A stretch of DNA of 64,000 nucleotides, from NCBI RefSeq assembly GCF_029626025.1, contig NZ_JARUBF010000001.1, forward strand, positions 3,906,001 to 3,970,000. Reading direction: 5' to 3'. This DNA is from Solwaraspora sp. WMMD406 (lineage in GTDB: Bacteria > Actinomycetota > Actinomycetes > Mycobacteriales > Micromonosporaceae). The translations under genes were made by a program, and so were the position numbers. Numbering within the stretch: position 1 is the first letter of the stretch; every line of letters starts with the position of its first letter. Positions 50,414-58,832 of the stretch are shown piece after piece. The notes under the pieces are model-generated. The model worked only from the letters and a program-made list of their open reading frames with translations. It searched no databases and was not told the DNA's origin.

Positions 50414-50992
50414 ATGTCCGAGGAACTGCGGCTGACCGTGATAATCGGCTCGGCGCGCGAGGGTCGGTCAGGACCGGCCGTCGCGCGTTGGTTCGTCGAC
50501 GAGGCCAGAGCCTTCGGCTTGTTCGATGTCGACGTGCTCGACCTAGCCGATGTCGAGCTTCCCCTGTCAATGACTCAGCACCCGGCCCCGCAGGACGCTC
50601 AGGTGCTGGCCGATGTAGCGGGGCGGCTGACATCGGCCGACGCGTTCGTTGTGATCACACCGGAGTACAACCACAGCTTCACCGCTCCGCTGAAGAATCT
50701 GATCGACTGGCACCGTACGCAGTGGCAGGCCAAGCCGGTGGCCTTTGTGTCCTACGGTGGGCTGTCCGGTGGCCTCCGGGCGGTGGAACAGCTGCGCCAG
50801 GTGTTCGCGGAGCTGCACGCTGCCACGATCCGTGACACCGTTAGTTTCCACGCGGTATGGGAGCAGTTCGGCCCGGACGGCAACTTACGCACCTCCGACG
50901 CCGCTACTCCCGCCAAGGTGATGCTGGAGAAGCTCATCTGGTGGGCCGCCGCGCTCAAGGACGCTCGTGCCTTGCGTCCCTACTCGGCCTGA
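50414..50992 (+). CDS. NADPH-dependent FMN reductase (flavodoxin-like)
   Basis: 192 residues; GSAREGRSGPAVARWF phosphate-binding loop, ITPEYNHSFTAPLKNLIDW signature, SYGGLSGGLRAVEQL. Supplies reduced FMN to partner oxygenases. Its partners are probably the flanking ABM protein (51016) and acyl-CoA-dehydrogenase-like monooxygenase (51645). Jadomycin and gilvocarcin ring opening also need a flavin reductase (JadY, GilH), but those are of a different fold, so this would be a functional analogue. Confidence 0.9.
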   Translation: MSEELRLTVIIGSAREGRSGPAVARWFVDEARAFGLFDVDVLDLADVELPLSMTQHPAPQDAQVLADVAGRLTSADAFVVITPEYNHSFTAPLKNLIDWHRTQWQAKPVAFVSYGGLSGGLRAVEQLRQVFAELHAATIRDTVSFHAVWEQFGPDGNLRTSDAATPAKVMLEKLIWWAAALKDARALRPYSA

Positions 50993-51015
50993 TGCTCTGG
51001 ACCAGGAGGATCGAC

Positions 51016-51648
51016 ATGAGTGCCATCAGGATAGACGACGGCTACCTGACGCTGTTCAACATGTTCTACACCAACAGCGGCGAGGACCAGGACAAATTGT
51101 TCGACCAGTGGCGCGGCCTGCCGCCCGCGAACGTGCAAAAGGGCCTCATCGCCGGCAACTTCCACCGTGGCCTCGACGGTCGATCCGTGGTCAACTACGC
51201 GCAGTGGGAAAGTCTCGCTGACTACGAGGCATTCCTGGCCGAGGCGGGCACCCGCAGCCGGCTCGGCCAAGCGCTCGCCTTCTCCCACATGGAGAGCATT
51301 CCGACCGAGGTGGTCCACACCTGGGACCCCGCTCCGGAACTGACGATCGACAAGCCGTGGTTCACCGTCGTGATCATCGTCAGGGCGGCACCGGAACACC
51401 AGGCGACGGTGCTCGCCGAAATGACCAACGATCCGCCGGAACTGGGGGACACACCGGGGTACGTCTCGCACGCCGTGCATCGCGGGCTCGCTGGCGAGCA
51501 CGTCATCAAATATGCCCAGTGGGCCGACGAGGAGAGCTTCCGTTCGTTCTTGAGTCGTCCTCAGCAGGAGCAGCACTCCTCGCCTGCCGTCGAAACCACC
51601 GTGGAGCTGCACTTCACCCGACTGGAGTACATCCGGGAGCGCTCATGA
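51016..51648 (+). CDS. Two-domain antibiotic biosynthesis monooxygenase (ABM) protein B
   Basis: 210 residues, two ABM repeats each carrying the same YAQW motif (VVNYAQWESLADYEAFL at about 66; VIKYAQWADEESFRSFL at about 172). Start ATG after AGGAGG. Located between an FMN reductase and an acyl-CoA-dehydrogenase-like monooxygenase and overlapping the latter (ATGA). It is the best positional candidate for a JadG/GilOII/AlpJ-like ring-cleaving oxygenase; the sequence alone gives only the family. Confidence 0.82.
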   Translation: MSAIRIDDGYLTLFNMFYTNSGEDQDKLFDQWRGLPPANVQKGLIAGNFHRGLDGRSVVNYAQWESLADYEAFLAEAGTRSRLGQALAFSHMESIPTEVVHTWDPAPELTIDKPWFTVVIIVRAAPEHQATVLAEMTNDPPELGDTPGYVSHAVHRGLAGEHVIKYAQWADEESFRSFLSRPQQEQHSSPAVETTVELHFTRLEYIRERS

Positions 51649-52763
51649 CCGTGGTGGGGAACTGGCCGGACCCCGACGCGCTCACAGCTGCGGCGGAGCG
51701 GGCGGGCGCCGAGGCGGCGAGCGCGGACGCCACCGGCTGCATCGGCGCGGACGTGGTCGAGGCCCTGACGGCAGCGGGCTTCCCGACGTGCTTCGTGCCA
51801 CGTCGTTGGGGTGGCGCCGAGCTGTCCCTCGATGCGGTGACGCGAGCGGTGGCGCTGGTAGGCGAGCAGAACGCATCGGCTGCCTGGATCGCATCGCTAC
51901 TGGCCTATAACGGACGATTCGGTGCCTACCTGCCAATCGACGGCCAAAAGGAGATCTGGGCCGAAGGTCCTGAGACCCGGCTGGTCAGCTCCATGGTGGC
52001 GGCGGGCGTCACGGCGGAGCAGGTGCACGGCGGCTGGTCGTTGCGCGGAAGGTGGCTCTACGTCAGCGGGGTCGAGTTCGCCGACTGGGCTCTGGTCAGT
52101 TCAGCACCGCCGCGCGAGGGAGACCGATCGATCCTCGTGTTCGCCGTGCACCGCGACGCGTTCACCCACGAGCGGTCGTGGTCGTCCATAGGCATGCATG
52201 GCACCGGCAGCCATACCCTTGTCGTGGACGAGGTTTTCGTGCCGGAGTACCGTACGTTCGTCTGGGACGACATGCGTCAGGGCGTCGTCCCCCTGCCCGC
52301 CACCCACGCCCAGGCCGCTCCGCTGTTCTCGGTGAACGGGCTGACGTTCGCCGCGCCGATTCTCGGCGCGGCGCGCTACGCACTGCGCCTGGCCCATCAG
52401 CACCTCTCTGCGGCGGTGAGCGGGGCACGCGCGGCGTCGCGGCAGTCCAGCCGCGTCGCCTTCACCCGGGCAGCCGGCGAAATCGATGCGGCGGAGCTGC
52501 TGCTCGCACGGGTCGCGGCGACCGCCGACGCCGGACCTGCACGTGACGGCTTGGCCGAACGTAGCCACCGAGACGCCACACTGGCGGTGGAACTGCTCGT
52601 CGAGGCGGTGGACCGGCTGTTCCGGGTCACGGGAACCCGTGGACAGGCAGCCTCGCACGGGATGCAGCGCGTCTGGCGTGACGTTCACGCGGCGGCGTCG
52701 CATGCCGCGCTCCAGTTCGAGCCAGCGGCCCTCGCCTACACGCGGGCGCTCCTGAACGAGTGA
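51645..52763 (+). CDS. Acyl-CoA-dehydrogenase-like flavin-dependent monooxygenase (group D)
   Basis: 372 residues with the acyl-CoA dehydrogenase fold: VEALTAAGFPTCFVPRRWGGAELSLDAVTRAVALVGEQNASAAWI in the N-terminal helical domain, SGVEFADWALVSSAPP in the beta domain, and WSSIGMHGTGSHTLVVDEVFVPE. This is the HsaA/ActVA-ORF5/KijD3 style of two-component hydroxylase that uses free FMNH2, not a fatty-acyl dehydrogenase. It ends the tailoring operon; the FMN reductase two genes upstream would be its flavin source. Confidence 0.85.
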   Translation: MTVVGNWPDPDALTAAAERAGAEAASADATGCIGADVVEALTAAGFPTCFVPRRWGGAELSLDAVTRAVALVGEQNASAAWIASLLAYNGRFGAYLPIDGQKEIWAEGPETRLVSSMVAAGVTAEQVHGGWSLRGRWLYVSGVEFADWALVSSAPPREGDRSILVFAVHRDAFTHERSWSSIGMHGTGSHTLVVDEVFVPEYRTFVWDDMRQGVVPLPATHAQAAPLFSVNGLTFAAPILGAARYALRLAHQHLSAAVSGARAASRQSSRVAFTRAAGEIDAAELLLARVAATADAGPARDGLAERSHRDATLAVELLVEAVDRLFRVTGTRGQAASHGMQRVWRDVHAAASHAALQFEPAALAYTRALLNE

Positions 52764-52977
52764 CACATGGTCCGCGAAGCCCTTGGTGGGATAGGGACGC
52801 GGCCGCTCCAGCACGATCGCCGGCCCGTCGGTGTGCGCGTTCGTGGCCCGGTCGAGTCGTGGAAGTCGCTGTCCGAGATTCGGCTACGCACCTTGGTGAT
52901 CACGATGATCATCGCTGCGACCACTACTCACGGTCATAGTGACCTTGGTCGGCCATCTACGAACGGAAGGCGTGCGG

Positions 52978-53466
52978 ATGTACGCTGGTGAGGTGGTCAA
53001 ACAGGAAGGTCAGATCGGGCTCGTGACCGCCTTGGTACGAACCACGTTCCTCGTTAACGCCGTCTATGCCGATTCGGCCCGGGAGTATGGGCTGACGCCG
53101 CAGCAGGGGCAGCTACTCTGCGTGCTCATGGTGCAGCCTTATGGCATGGGTGAGTTGAGCGCGGTGCTGGGGCTGGCCAAGTCGAGCCTGACTGGCCTGG
53201 TGGACCGCACCGAGCGCAACGGACTCGTCCGGCGCAAACAGGACCCACAGGACACGCGCGGCGTACGGGTCGCGCTCACGGCCGAGGGCAGGCGCCTCGC
53301 GGAGGAGTTCTACACCGAGACCTGCCGGCGCATCGACAAGCTACCGCTCGGATTGAGCACAAAGGAACGCGACGAGCTGAGTGCCTTGTTGAGTCGCGTC
53401 GTCACCGACAACGAGGTTCCGGTCGTCTTCGTGGAAACGGAGGAGGGCGCGATCCGCAAAGCCTAG
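52978..53466 (+). CDS. MarR-family transcriptional regulator of the polyketide cluster
   Basis: 162 residues from the ATG at 52978 with GGAAGG upstream. Winged helix: MGELSAVLGLAKSSLTGLVDRTERNGLV and wing QDPQDTRGVRVALTAEGRRL. Probably senses the product or an intermediate and controls export/oxidation genes. The double palindrome at 53724-53762 ahead of the next gene is a candidate target. Confidence 0.88.
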   Translation: MYAGEVVKQEGQIGLVTALVRTTFLVNAVYADSAREYGLTPQQGQLLCVLMVQPYGMGELSAVLGLAKSSLTGLVDRTERNGLVRRKQDPQDTRGVRVALTAEGRRLAEEFYTETCRRIDKLPLGLSTKERDELSALLSRVVTDNEVPVVFVETEEGAIRKA

Positions 53467-53723
53467 GGCCGTGTGTCGTCGGCGCCCGGTGGTGTGGTAC
53501 GGCAGACGATGATCATGCCGCCCACCACGGAGAAGGCACCGAACGGGCGGGTCGGTCTGCAGATCGGCCTTCCGACCTGACCGCCGCGACCTGTGCCTCC
53601 ATCGACTGCACGACCAACAGTGCAACCTCGCCGTGGACGAGTTCGCTGATCAGACGCCTGTCGCGTCCAACCGCACGCACCTCAGACACGGGACCCAAGG
53701 TCCTGATGCGACCTTAGGCTTGC
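53467..53723. other. Intergenic region with no recognisable gene
   Basis: About 320 bp separate the MarR gene from the next gene. A minus-strand 61-codon frame (53513-53698; RRLISELVHGEVALLVVQ) is open but I recognise no family; it may be a remnant. The last part of the region holds a tandem operator (separate entry). Confidence 0.4.
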
Positions 53724-53762
53724 AGTTCGTGATACGAACTAATATAGTTCGTGCTACGAACT
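53724..53762 (+). promoter_or_regulatory. Two identical-arm 17-bp palindromes (tandem operator)
   Basis: AGTTCGT-gat-ACGAACT (53724-53740) and AGTTCGT-gct-ACGAACT (53746-53762) have perfect 7-bp arms and centres 22 bp apart, about two helical turns. The stretch is AT-rich with aatatag between the sites, so it probably overlaps the promoter of the FAD oxidoreductase 23 bp downstream. It fits binding of two repressor dimers on one DNA face. The adjacent MarR protein is the nearest candidate. Confidence 0.75.
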
Positions 53763-53785
53763 CGACATCTGAGGAGCGTGAAGTC

Positions 53786-54880
53786 ATGAGTCGTGCCGTC
53801 GTGGTAATCGGCGGAGGTTATGGGGGCTCGGCGGTCGCCAAGGCGCTGGACGCCGACGCGGATGTCGTTCTCGTCGACCCCCGGGACGCGTTCGTCAACG
53901 CTGCGGGGTCGCTGCGGGCGCTGACCCAGCCCGAATGGGCCCCCAACATGTTCTTCTCCTTCGACACGCTGCTCAAGCGAGGCCGAGTAATCCGCGACCG
54001 AGCGGCCTCGGTCGACCCGCAGGGCGTTACGCTCGCTTCGGGTGAGCGGATCGATGCGGACTACATCGTGTTGGCCACGGGTTCGAGCTACGCCTATCCG
54101 GCTAAGCCCAACGACAGCTCGACGCTTACCGTCGAGGCGCTCAACGATCTGCGCGAGTCCCACAAGGAACTGCTCAACGCCGATCGAGTGCTGATTCTCG
54201 GTGCCGGTCCGGTTGGCCTGGAGCTGGGCGGCGAAATCAAGGAGGTTTGGCCAAACAAGCAGGTGACGATCGTCGATCCGGCCGAACAACTTCTGCCGGG
54301 TTTCCTGCCTGAGGTCCGCGAGGACCTGCACCGCCAGCTCGACGGGCTCGGCATCGAGGTTCGGCTGGGCACCGGCCTTACCGCGCAGCCGTCGACTCCG
54401 CCCGGCCGCGCCGGCACCTGCACCGTCACCACGACCGCCGGCGACGAGATCGTCGCCGACATCTGGTTCCGCGCCTTCGGCGTGCGGGTGAACAGCGAAT
54501 GCCTCGCTGACGGCAAACTCGTAGGCCGTGATGGACAGGGCGCGGTTCCCGTGACCGAGCACCTCAACGTCGAGGGTTACGCGCACGTCTACGCGCTCGG
54601 TGACGTAACGAACCTGGCGGAGGCCAAGATGGCCGGCTACGCGATGCAGCACGCCGAGGTCGTGGCGAAGAACATCATCGCCCAGCTTAACGGCGAGCAG
54701 CCGTCGGCGACGTACACGCCCGCGCCGGATCCGATGATTTTGCTCCCGCTCGGCCCTCGTGGCGGCGTCGGACAGCTGCCGATGCCCGAGACCACCCCGG
54801 TTGGCTCGGACATCGTCTCGCAGTACAAGGGCGCAGACCTCTTCACCGGCAGGTTCGCGGAACAGTTCCGGGCCGATTGA
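53786..54880 (+). CDS. FAD/NAD(P)-dependent oxidoreductase (FSP1/AIF-2, NDH-2-like)
   Basis: 364 residues, ATG after GAGGAG. VVVIGGGYGGSAVAKAL (FAD), VLILGAGPVGLELGGEI (NAD(P)H), VYALGDVTNLAEAKMAGYA (FAD ribityl contact). The family reduces quinones with NAD(P)H. Placed under a dedicated tandem operator at the end of the cluster, it may reduce the quinone product as a self-protection or final redox step. Confidence 0.87.
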   Translation: MSRAVVVIGGGYGGSAVAKALDADADVVLVDPRDAFVNAAGSLRALTQPEWAPNMFFSFDTLLKRGRVIRDRAASVDPQGVTLASGERIDADYIVLATGSSYAYPAKPNDSSTLTVEALNDLRESHKELLNADRVLILGAGPVGLELGGEIKEVWPNKQVTIVDPAEQLLPGFLPEVREDLHRQLDGLGIEVRLGTGLTAQPSTPPGRAGTCTVTTTAGDEIVADIWFRAFGVRVNSECLADGKLVGRDGQGAVPVTEHLNVEGYAHVYALGDVTNLAEAKMAGYAMQHAEVVAKNIIAQLNGEQPSATYTPAPDPMILLPLGPRGGVGQLPMPETTPVGSDIVSQYKGADLFTGRFAEQFRAD

Positions 54881-54893
54881 CGGAACTCCGTCC

Positions 54894-54945
54894 GGCGCCA
54901 ACAGCCGTAGTACCCGACTCCGTAGGTGCTATGGCTGTTGGCGCC
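54894..54945 (+). terminator. Terminator at the end of the polyketide cluster
   Basis: 13-bp perfect arms GGCGCCAACAGCC / GGCTGTTGGCGCC, with further near-pairing (GTAGTACC / GGTGCTAT) inside, starting 14 bases after the stop. Confidence 0.8.
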
Positions 54946-55213
54946 AGCGGTCATTTGGAGACTTCACAGATTTCCACCCCCTTCGGTCCGGGTCGCGGGT
55001 GCGCGATGCCGCACCCCTGCAGGCCGCCGGCGCTGGTCGTACTGGGTAACCTTCACTGCGACTAGGATCGCGGGCTGCTGGTAACGGTCGACCACACCAG
55101 ATCCCGGCCGGTGGTCGAATCCGTACCACACTCACACGAGCCCTCCGGTCGTTGCGGAGCGGGGTGACGCTCACCCGGTTAGATCGTCGTCCGAGTCCTT
55201 TCCGCTGCTCCGT
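54946..55213. other. Gene-poor spacer between the cluster and the MarR/FAD genes
   Basis: About 270 bp with no convincing coding sequence. Short open frames are arginine-rich shadows. It separates convergent units: plus-strand cluster and minus-strand genes. Confidence 0.5.
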
Positions 55214-55702
55214 TCACGTGCTGTCGCCGCCGTGCAGGCGGTCCAACTCTTCGAGGTACATCGTCTGCATGCGGTCGTAGTGCCGGACCAGCAGTCCGAG
55301 TTCCTCGACGCTGTAGCCCTCGACGAGCAGCTGCGTCCGTTGGGCGAACCGCTCGTACGGTCGCTCCAGGTCGGCGATCCGCTCCGGCCGCAGGGTGACG
55401 ATCACCCGCCGTCGGTCCGCAGGGTCGCGTTCGGCGTGCACGTAGCCGGCCTGTTGCAGCCGGCGGAGCATGCTGGTAACCGCCCCGGTGGTGAGGTTGG
55501 TGCGCTCGGCGACCTGCCCGGCGGTGGCGGATCCGACGTCCGCCAGGTAGTCCAGGCATTCCAGGTCGCTCACGGTGAGCCCCAGCTGCTCGGCGATGGC
55601 GTACCGGAACATCATGGACAGCCGCGATGTTTCCCGCCCGGCGCGCATCAGGTCGGCGATCGCGGAGGCACGGGCCGGCTCGTGGGACATGCCGGTTATC
55701 AT
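55214..55702 (-). CDS. MarR-family transcriptional regulator
   Basis: 162 residues from the ATG at 55702, which overlaps the oxygenase stop (ATGA); an internal ATG at 55690 is possible. Winged helix with TAGQVAERTNLTTGAVTSMLRRLQQAGYV and wing RDPADRRRVIVTL. Cotranscribed with the FAD monooxygenase ahead of it; the perfect palindrome at 56791-56815 upstream of that gene is a likely autoregulatory site. Confidence 0.88.
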   Translation of the reverse strand: MITGMSHEPARASAIADLMRAGRETSRLSMMFRYAIAEQLGLTVSDLECLDYLADVGSATAGQVAERTNLTTGAVTSMLRRLQQAGYVHAERDPADRRRVIVTLRPERIADLERPYERFAQRTQLLVEGYSVEELGLLVRHYDRMQTMYLEELDRLHGGDST

Positions 55703-56788
55703 GCCTCCAGTACGGTGACCCGGTGCAGCCGAGGTAGCACGCGGGTCAGCACCCAGTGTGGTGCGGACGCGCTTCCGGTGAGGCGACGCATCAGCCCGGC
55801 GGCGGTGTCGACGGCTTGGAAGGCGTAGGGCACCGTCTCTTCCTGGTAGGCGGTGATCGCCTGCTCCACCGGCGTGCCGCTCGCGCGGGCCTGGACGAGT
55901 CTGCGGCCGAGCAGGGCGGCGTCGCGTAGCGCGGTGTTGCCGCCGTGGCCGCCGAACGGCGGCATGACGTGCACGGCGTCGCCCATCATCGTCGCCCGGG
56001 GCACCGTCCACCGTCGCGGGCGCCGGCCGGTGGCGAAGACGTTGAGCACCGTGGCGTCCAGTTCGGCTGTGTCGACCAGCCGCTGGATGAGCGGATGGAA
56101 GTCCGTGCTCGTCCGGGCGGCCAGTTCCCACAGCCTCAGCAGGTGCCCACGGATGGTGGTGGGGCACCTCCTCCTGCCGCAGCAGCAGTCCCCACATGAC
56201 GTAGTCGTCGCCGGTGGGGGCGTAGCTTCCCGGGGCCAGGCGGGCGAACGCCTCGGGTGGGCGTTCGCCGAACCGCATGGAGGTGAAGAAGAAGGCGCGG
56301 CCAGGCCGGTCGGCGATGGCCAGGACTCCGCTGGTACGCAGCGTGTCCGGGATGACGCTCGCGCCACCGCGCCACAGCGGCGACCGGCCGTAGATGCCCA
56401 CCATCGGGGTGGTCGTCGGGTCCGCGTTCGGCATGAGTTGGGCGCGCAGCGCCGAGCCGACGCCGTCGGCGCCCACGACGACGGTCGCCGGAGCGGCCCC
56501 GCCGTCGGAGAAGCGTAGCCGCAGCCCGGCCGGGCCGCCGCTGTCCACCGCGACGGCGGCCTTGCCGTAGTGAATGCGCCCGTCCAGCCTGGACCGCAGG
56601 CTCTCCCGCAGTGCCGCCAGCCCGTGCCGGTCGAGGATGATCCGGTAGCCCTGCCGCCTGACGAAGGGTCCGGGGTCCCGTTCGTAGACGTGCACGTCGA
56701 TGCCGGTGCGCGTCAGGTACTGGGCGAGACAGAGGCCGGAGAGGCCGGCGCCGGCGATCGCCACCGAGAAGTCAGTCGATTCGCTCAT
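55699..56788 (-). pseudogene. FAD-dependent monooxygenase with an internal frameshift
   Basis: The N-terminal frame carries GAGLSGLCLAQYL, ERDPGPFVRRQGYRI and VVGADGVGSALRAQL. At about 56150-56168 the coding sense moves to another frame, which carries DFHPLIQRLVDTAEL, ATMMGDAVHVMPPFGGHGGN (GD motif) and a normal C-terminus ending at 55699. One single-base change would restore a roughly 360-residue tetracycline-hydroxylase-like (TetX/RebC-type) oxygenase. It could be a real mutation or a sequencing error. Confidence 0.75.
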
Positions 56789-56790
56789 CC

Positions 56791-56815
56791 AATCATCTTA
56801 ATCATCAAGATGATT
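56791..56815 (-). promoter_or_regulatory. Perfect palindromic operator of the oxygenase/marR operon
   Basis: AATCATCTT and AAGATGATT, 9-bp perfect arms with a 7-bp spacer, directly abut the start codon at 56788, so a bound repressor would block transcription or initiation. A MarR autoregulation site is inferred. Confidence 0.7.
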
Positions 56816-56853
56816 GCGCCAAGGCGACGACGCCCAGCGTCGACAGCGCCGGC

Positions 56854-58089
56854 TCAGCCTTCCGCCGCAGCTCCACGATCGGCGAGCAACAACATGAGCC
56901 CGAGCAGCACCATGATTCCGGCGACGGCGAACGGCAGTGGGTACGACACCGCGTACAGCGCACCGCCGAGTGCCGGTCCGGCGACGAAGGCGAGTCCGTT
57001 GGTGGCGGTCAACAGCCCGGCGGCGGACGCCTGCTCATGTTCCTCGACCACCATCGACGGGGCGGCGGTGTACCCCGGTGTCGCGATCCCCATCCCGGCG
57101 GCGACGACCAGCATGGCGGCGCCGATGCCCCAGACGCCGGGCACCACCGCGATGCCCAGCAGACCCGCCGCGGCGATCGGGGTGCCGACCATCATCAACC
57201 GGCGCGGCTTCCACCGGACCTTCGGCACGAGGACACCCTGGCTGGCGGCGAGCACGAGGCCGCAGGCGAAGATGATCGCGCCGGTCACCCGGGCGGCCGC
57301 GTCGGCGTCGAGGCCACCACGGTCCTGGACGGCGAAGCCGATGGTCAGCAGGACCAGACCCAGTCCGGTGTAGAGCAGGAACCCGACGAGCAGCACCGAG
57401 CGTACTCGTGGATCCCACGGCCGCAGTCTGGCCGGCCCGCCGCCCGGCGGCGGCCCGGCCACGACCGACGGCGGCACCAACACGATCATGAGTAGCAGCG
57501 CGGCCAGCACCGCCGCCGGGGCGGCCCACACCGGGCCGAGCAGCCCGGCGAACGCCACCACGGCCCCGATCGCCGGGCCGAGCACGATCGCCAGCCCTTG
57601 GGCGGCACCCAGCTTGCCGACCGCGCCGGTGCGCTCCTGGGCGGTGGAGCCGGCGACGACGATGGCGAGCGCGGCGACCGGTACTGCGGCCAGGCCAGCC
57701 CCGAACAGCACGCCACGGGTCGCCAGCATGAGCACGAAGGTGAGCGTCGGGTCGATGTCGCCCGCCAGGGCCAGGGTGGCGACGGCACCGAAGGCGGTCA
57801 GGCCGGCCAGTGCGACGGTCAGCCCGGTCACCAGGACAGCGCGCGGCCCGAGCGTGGTGCAGCGGCGTGCCCACCAGGGGGCGGCCAGCACCAGCACCGC
57901 GGCGGCGACGCCGATGGTCAGGCCGAGTTGCGTCTCGGTGAGCCCGGTCTCGCGGGCGAACGGCGCCAACGCCGGCAGCAGCACCTGCTGGGCGCAGAAC
58001 GCGACCAGCACGGCCAGCAGCAGCACCCCGGTACGGGGCTGGTCTGTGCCGGTCGGCTGTCCGGCCGAGGTAGGACTCGTCAACGCCAT
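56854..58089 (-). CDS. MFS transporter (probable siderophore or drug exporter)
   Basis: 411 residues, about 12 helices (LLLAVLVAFCAQQVLLPALAPFA, ATRGVLFGAGLAAVPVAALAIVVAG, TNGLAFVAGPALGGALYAV). It follows a siderophore-interacting-protein gene by 13 bp in an operon preceded by an iron box, so an EntS-like siderophore export role is the best guess. Confidence 0.85.
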   Translation of the reverse strand: MALTSPTSAGQPTGTDQPRTGVLLLAVLVAFCAQQVLLPALAPFARETGLTETQLGLTIGVAAAVLVLAAPWWARRCTTLGPRAVLVTGLTVALAGLTAFGAVATLALAGDIDPTLTFVLMLATRGVLFGAGLAAVPVAALAIVVAGSTAQERTGAVGKLGAAQGLAIVLGPAIGAVVAFAGLLGPVWAAPAAVLAALLLMIVLVPPSVVAGPPPGGGPARLRPWDPRVRSVLLVGFLLYTGLGLVLLTIGFAVQDRGGLDADAAARVTGAIIFACGLVLAASQGVLVPKVRWKPRRLMMVGTPIAAAGLLGIAVVPGVWGIGAAMLVVAAGMGIATPGYTAAPSMVVEEHEQASAAGLLTATNGLAFVAGPALGGALYAVSYPLPFAVAGIMVLLGLMLLLADRGAAAEG

Positions 58090-58102
58090 GCTTCTCTCCT
58101 TG

Positions 58103-58817
58103 TCACAGGCCGGTCTTGCCCGTGGCCCAGTACGCCTTGACCGTGACGTAACGGCGACTCAGGCCCTTGGTCCGTAGCAGTGCGCGGATGCGCTGAGCGG
58201 TCTGCGCATGTCCGGCCAGCCGGACCCGTACCCCTCCGAAGGCGTTGGCCTCGACGCGGTCGGCCCATGCGGTGAGGGCGGCTCCCGCCTCGTCGCCGGT
58301 GTTCAGAACGAACGTCCAGGTCGGGTACCAGTCGCCGGACGGCGTCGCGGTCGTCGGGGTGGGCTTCCACCGCTCCGTACGGGGTCGCGTGCCCGGCCAC
58401 GGCGAGCAGACCGTGGAACAGGCCGACGGTGGTGACGTCGCCCAGCACGATCAGTCGTGCGCCGGGCTCGGGCGGCATGGCACCGACCCCGCCGCCGGGT
58501 CGCATCATGTCCACGGTGTCACCGGGCCGCAGCGCCGCTGCCCATCGGCTGCCCGGCCCGCCGGCCCGGGTGGAGAAGACGACCTCGAGATGGCCCGCCG
58601 CACGGTCGAAGACCGGCGGCGTGTAATGGCGAAAGCCGCCCCCTGAGACGTGGAACTCGACCTCCTGCCCCGGGACCCAGGGTCGACCGCGCAGACCTTC
58701 TCCTTCGAGGGTGACCTTCAGCAGCGCCGGGCTGAGCACGTCGACGGCGGTGACGGTCGCCGGACGGCCGAACCAGCGGGCCGCCGTCACCGCGAGCGCG
58801 ACAGGCATGGTCGGCAT
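58103..58817 (-). pseudogene. Siderophore-interacting protein (FAD, ferric-siderophore reductase), frameshifted
   Basis: First part (MPTMPVALAVTAARWFG, LRGRPWVPGQEVEFHV, RHYTPPVFDRAAGHLEVVF, WAAALRPGDTVDMMRPGGG) is the FAD-binding barrel of the SIP/ViuB family. At about 58325-58345 the frame shifts; the other frame continues with DWYPTWTFVLNTGDEAGAAL, AFGGVRVRLAGHAQTA and KGLSRRYVTVKAYWATGKTGL, stop at 58103. The two parts together make a normal roughly 237-residue SIP. A single-base error or mutation separates them. Its job would be to release iron from the siderophore delivered by the ABC pair. Confidence 0.8.
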
Positions 58818-58832
58818 CGTGGATGTGTCCTC

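Noticed and set aside
55080-55140. tRNA-like T-arm (GGTCGAATCC) in the spacer
   Set aside because: No matching acceptor stem, D-arm or anticodon arm could be built around it.
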